Part shown: piece after piece, positions 61,094 through 64,000 of the stretch | How the letters are laid out: the number at the start of each line of letters is the position of its first letter | How positions within the stretch are numbered: the first letter of the stretch is position 1 | Assembly: GCA_050291935.1 (NCBI GenBank) | Contig: JBNKKR010000013.1 | Coordinates: 1 to 64,000 of the forward strand | DNA length: 64,000 nucleotides | Reading direction: 5' to 3' | Source: Desulfocapsa sp050291935 | GTDB lineage: Bacteria; Desulfobacterota; Desulfobulbia; Desulfobulbales; Desulfocapsaceae | Position numbers and translations under genes: made by a program | Notes under the pieces: model-generated | The model's database searches: none | What the model saw: only the letters and a program-made list of their open reading frames with translations | Told to the model about the DNA's origin: nothing

Positions 61094-61201
61094 TCCTGCA
61101 CACACATATATCAGATTTTGTCCTCGACTTCTCAGCAATGGTTGAATATATACTTGCTGACAGAATAATTGGAAAGCAAAACACACTTCACAAAAAAAAC
61201 G

Positions 61202-61450
61202 ATGGCAAAAAGAACATTCGAAAGTAGCCTTGCAAAGCTTGAGCAAATTACCGAAGAACTGGAAAACGGTGAGCTAAGCCTTGAAAAAAGCCTGAAAATA
61301 TTTGATGAGGGCATTAGTCTCGTTGAATTTTGCAATAAAACTCTAACCGAAGCCAGGGCAAAGGTTGAGTTGCTCCTTGACAAAGATGGTGCATTGACAA
61401 CGGTCCCGTTTGAAGAGTTAAACGATGGAAATCAAGGAATATCTGAATAA
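61202..61450 (+). CDS. xseB: exodeoxyribonuclease VII small subunit
   Basis: An 82-residue helical protein starting at ATG 61202 (MAKRTFESSLAKLEQI), rather than at 61169. The signature LEQITEELENGELSLEKSLKIFDEG is complete across residues 13-37 and matches XseB, which binds several copies to XseA. Its last 26 bases overlap ispA. The large subunit gene is not in the window. Confidence 0.94.
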   Translation: MAKRTFESSLAKLEQITEELENGELSLEKSLKIFDEGISLVEFCNKTLTEARAKVELLLDKDGALTTVPFEELNDGNQGISE

Positions 61451-62321
61451 ACAACGACTAGTGGTAGAAAAGGGTTTGGACGATTATTTTCCATCGCCAA
61501 CCGGTGAGTTCGTTGATCATATTAAGGCCATGCGCTATTCCCTTGAGGCTGGTGGCAAGCGTGTACGCCCCATTCTTTGTCTCGCTGCGGCTGACGCTGT
61601 TTCAAAAGCGGGTTGCATCAAGGTTGATATACTCCCAATCGCCTGTGCCCTTGAGTGCATCCATACTTATTCACTTATCCATGATGATCTTCCTGCCATG
61701 GACAACGATGATTTACGAAGGGGAAAAGCCACAAGCCATATACTATTTGGCGAAGCGGCCGCAATTCTTGCAGGCGACGGTCTTTTAACCTGGGCTTTTG
61801 ACCTCCTGTCAAATACAAAACATGGTAATCTTAGCGCAAAAAAACGTTTACGCATAATAAGTATTATTGCCCGGGCAGCTGGATCATTTGGGATGGTTGG
61901 AGGACAGGCACTTGATATCGCATCTGAAAACACACGCTTTCCTTTTGCTACTCTGCAAACCATCCACCGTAACAAAACAGGGGCCTTGATCACCGCATCC
62001 ATTCTTGCTGGCGCTGTTGGAGCTGGGGCCAAAAAAGAACAGTTCATGGCCCTTGAACAATACGGAAACCAGATTGGTCTAGCTTTTCAGATTGTGGACG
62101 ATTTACTTAACGCCACCAGTACCACCGAACAACTCGGTAAGGCGGCTGGCAGTGACGAGAAACTTGGCAAAGCCACCTATCCTGCTTATTTTGGCATTGA
62201 AGAGACACGAAAAAAAGCCAAAACGGCTGTGCAGGAGGCCAAAGCAAGCCTTTCTCTTTTTGATAAGGAGGCGGAGCCTTTACGCCTTTTAGCTGATTAC
62301 ATCTATACAAGGTCACATTAA
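61425..62321 (+). CDS. ispA: farnesyl/geranyl diphosphate synthase
   Basis: A 298-residue prenyltransferase that condenses isopentenyl diphosphate with allylic primers. First Asp-rich motif DDLPAMDNDDLRRG (about 83-96) and second QIVDDLLNAT (about 220-229) are present. The DDx4D spacing is the usual bacterial FPP synthase type. It overlaps xseB at its start and is followed 30 bases later by dxs, so precursor and chain formation are co-encoded. Confidence 0.95.
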   Translation: MEIKEYLNKQRLVVEKGLDDYFPSPTGEFVDHIKAMRYSLEAGGKRVRPILCLAAADAVSKAGCIKVDILPIACALECIHTYSLIHDDLPAMDNDDLRRGKATSHILFGEAAAILAGDGLLTWAFDLLSNTKHGNLSAKKRLRIISIIARAAGSFGMVGGQALDIASENTRFPFATLQTIHRNKTGALITASILAGAVGAGAKKEQFMALEQYGNQIGLAFQIVDDLLNATSTTEQLGKAAGSDEKLGKATYPAYFGIEETRKKAKTAVQEAKASLSLFDKEAEPLRLLADYIYTRSH

Positions 62322-62351
62322 CCAAACGATATCTAAAGGGACACTATCATC

Positions 62352-64000
62352 TTGACGAGCAATTCCATCGAAAGTACGCAAGTAACTCTTGCCGACATTC
62401 AATCTCCAGCAGATCTTAGAAACTTGAGCATTCCACAGCTTGAAGGAATCGCAGAAGAGTTGCGCCAGACCATTACCGAAACAACCTCCAAAACCGGAGG
62501 CCATTTGGCACCAAGTCTTGGAGTCGTGGAGTTAACCATCGCTCTGCATTATGTATTTAACACACCAAATGATAAACTTATATGGGATGTGGGGCATCAG
62601 ACCTATGCCCATAAATTGCTCACAGGCAGACAAAAACAGTTCCACACACTGAGGCAATACAAAGGCTTAAGCGGCTTTCCCAAATTTAGCGAAAGTGAAT
62701 ATGATGCCTTTCAGACCGGCCATTCTTCAACTTCCATCTCAGCAGCTCTTGGAATGACCGTGGGAAAAGAATTAAACGAGGATGACAATAAGGTGGTTGC
62801 CATCATTGGCGATGGTTCCATGACCGCCGGAATGGCCTTTGAAGCACTTAATCAGGCGGGACATCTGGATAAAGATCTAATAGTTATCCTAAACGATAAT
62901 GAGATGTCCATTTCCGAAAATGTTGGCGCAATGTCCAGTTTTCTTTCACGCCAACTGACTTCAAAAACTGTTCGTCGTCTACGAAAACATATTTCCACCA
63001 GATTGAAAGAACTTCAGGGCGTGGGTGATCGTTTTTTAAACGTCCTTAAAAAGAGCGAAGAAAACATAAAAAGCTTTTTTACCCCTGGTATGCTCTTTGA
63101 GGCCCTGAAATTTTATTATATTGGCCCTATTTCCGGGCATGAACTAAGCGATCTCATCCCCACACTTGAAAACATACGAGATAATGTGGATGGCCCGGTA
63201 TTAGTGCACGTTATAACCCAGAAAGGAAAAGGCTATGAACCGGCCGAAAAAAATCCTGGAAATTACCATGGCCTGGGTCCATTTGATATTAAGACAGGCA
63301 AACCAACACCCTCATCAGGTCCGATCAGCTACACGGAGGTATTTGGCAAGAGTATCTGCAAAATTGCAGAGAAAGATGAATCAATTACAGCGATTTCAGC
63401 AGCAATGCCTGCCGGCACAGGTCTTCTTGGATTTGCAGAGCTGTTTCCAAAACGATTCTTCGATGTGGGTATCGCCGAACAGCATGCGGTAACCTTTGCC
63501 GCAGGACTTGCCACCGAAGGAATACGACCGGTGGTTGCCATCTATTCATCCTTTTTTCAACGTGCCCTTGACCAGATCATTCATGACATATGTATCCCTA
63601 ACCTCCCCGTAATCCTTGCCATTGACAGAGGCGGGGTAGTGGGTGATGACGGCGAAACCCACCACGGGGTTTTTGATATCTCTTTTCTTCGTTTTATCCC
63701 AAATCTCACCTATATGGCTCCAAAAGATGAGAATGAACTACAACATATGCTTTTTACTGCCACCAAACTCCCGGGAGCAGTGGCCATTAGATACCCAAGA
63801 GGGGCAGGTGAAGACGTGGAGCTGGAAGAAACATTTATCCAGCTTGAGATAGCAAAGGGTGAAGTGTTGCGTGAAGGAAATGATATCCTTCTGCTTCCCA
63901 TAGGCAACAGGGTCTATCCCTGTCTGCGAGCGGCAGAAGGGTTAACAAAACTTGGTATTGACGCAGCAGTAATTAACCCGCGCTTTATAAAACCACTGGA
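62352..64000 (+). CDS. dxs: 1-deoxy-D-xylulose-5-phosphate synthase (3' end cut by window)
   Basis: An open frame from TTG 62352 to the window end (549 codons; roughly 80 missing). The enzyme joins pyruvate and glyceraldehyde 3-phosphate in the non-mevalonate isoprenoid pathway. Recognised: HLAPSLGVVELTIALHY, the ThDP motif GDGSMTAGMAFEAL ... NDNEMSIS, the transketolase centre DVGIAEQHAVTFAAGLA and GDDGETHHGVFDIS. GGGAC precedes the TTG; no ATG gives the full N-terminus. Gene order xseB-ispA-dxs is common. Confidence 0.95.
   Translation, partial: MTSNSIESTQVTLADIQSPADLRNLSIPQLEGIAEELRQTITETTSKTGGHLAPSLGVVELTIALHYVFNTPNDKLIWDVGHQTYAHKLLTGRQKQFHTLRQYKGLSGFPKFSESEYDAFQTGHSSTSISAALGMTVGKELNEDDNKVVAIIGDGSMTAGMAFEALNQAGHLDKDLIVILNDNEMSISENVGAMSSFLSRQLTSKTVRRLRKHISTRLKELQGVGDRFLNVLKKSEENIKSFFTPGMLFEALKFYYIGPISGHELSDLIPTLENIRDNVDGPVLVHVITQKGKGYEPAEKNPGNYHGLGPFDIKTGKPTPSSGPISYTEVFGKSICKIAEKDESITAISAAMPAGTGLLGFAELFPKRFFDVGIAEQHAVTFAAGLATEGIRPVVAIYSSFFQRALDQIIHDICIPNLPVILAIDRGGVVGDDGETHHGVFDISFLRFIPNLTYMAPKDENELQHMLFTATKLPGAVAIRYPRGAGEDVELEETFIQLEIAKGEVLREGNDILLLPIGNRVYPCLRAAEGLTKLGIDAAVINPRFIKPL

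Overview
The window looks like a chromosomal segment of an anaerobic, sulfate- or sulfur-metabolising member of the Desulfobacterota (Desulfobulbaceae-like), moderately AT-rich. The clues are a class-I hybrid cluster protein beside a small siroheme-type sulfite/nitrite reductase, low-potential ferredoxins (one with the CxxDxxC signature), an ADP-forming acyl-CoA synthetase, an MglA/roadblock pair, a CobB/DsrN-type amidase and many orthologues typical of that group. This assignment is inference from gene content; no 16S or dsrAB is present.

Layout: 1-4.3 kb (minus) GNAT/ArgA-like, small membrane protein, argS, alr, membrane protein, ferredoxin. 4.5-7 kb (plus) Cys-motif protein and a large coiled-coil protein. 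7-11.1 kb (minus) cobB/dsrN-like amidase, DUF374 acyltransferase, uvrB. 11.3-13.5 kb (plus) orphan response regulator, methyltransferase and a HigBA-like toxin-antitoxin pair that abuts a broken transporter remnant. 13.9-17.8 kb (plus) hcp nitrosative-stress cluster behind an FNR-type box. 17.8-18.7 kb (minus) a YkgJ-family gene and an overlapping TusA-like gene with an in-frame UGA and a SECIS-like hairpin. 18.9-21.8 kb (plus) split PqiA pair and a four-MCE PqiB. 21.9-27.5 kb (minus) an acetyl-CoA/protein-acetylation operon. 27.6-28.7 kb (plus) thioredoxin-like protein and exchanger. 28.8-33.3 kb divergent leuA (with leader-peptide attenuator) and ilvBN. 33.4-38.3 kb (plus) psd-pssA, asd, rsmD, coaD, Rieske/cytochrome b. 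38.4-42.8 kb (minus) roadblock protein, MglA-like GTPase and a 1121-residue acidic repeat protein. 43.2-46.7 kb ade, tatD, yggS. 46.8-53 kb (minus) tRNA-Leu, tig, clpP, clpX, lon, tRNA-Val, tRNA-Asp. 53.2-57.6 kb DsbA-like protein, phoH, an in-frame ybeY-pdxJ fusion, tRNA-Leu and small genes. 58-61 kb (minus) xerC-hslV-hslU. 61.2-64 kb (plus) xseB, ispA, dxs (cut by the window end).

Most of the window is housekeeping. The parts that deserve attention are the candidate selenocysteine-containing TusA-like protein (17840-18064), which a normal ORF search would miss; the leucine attenuator ahead of leuA; the roadblock/GTPase/acidic-scaffold operon; the acetylation operon; the ybeY-pdxJ fusion; and the toxin-antitoxin pair whose toxin message appears leaderless.
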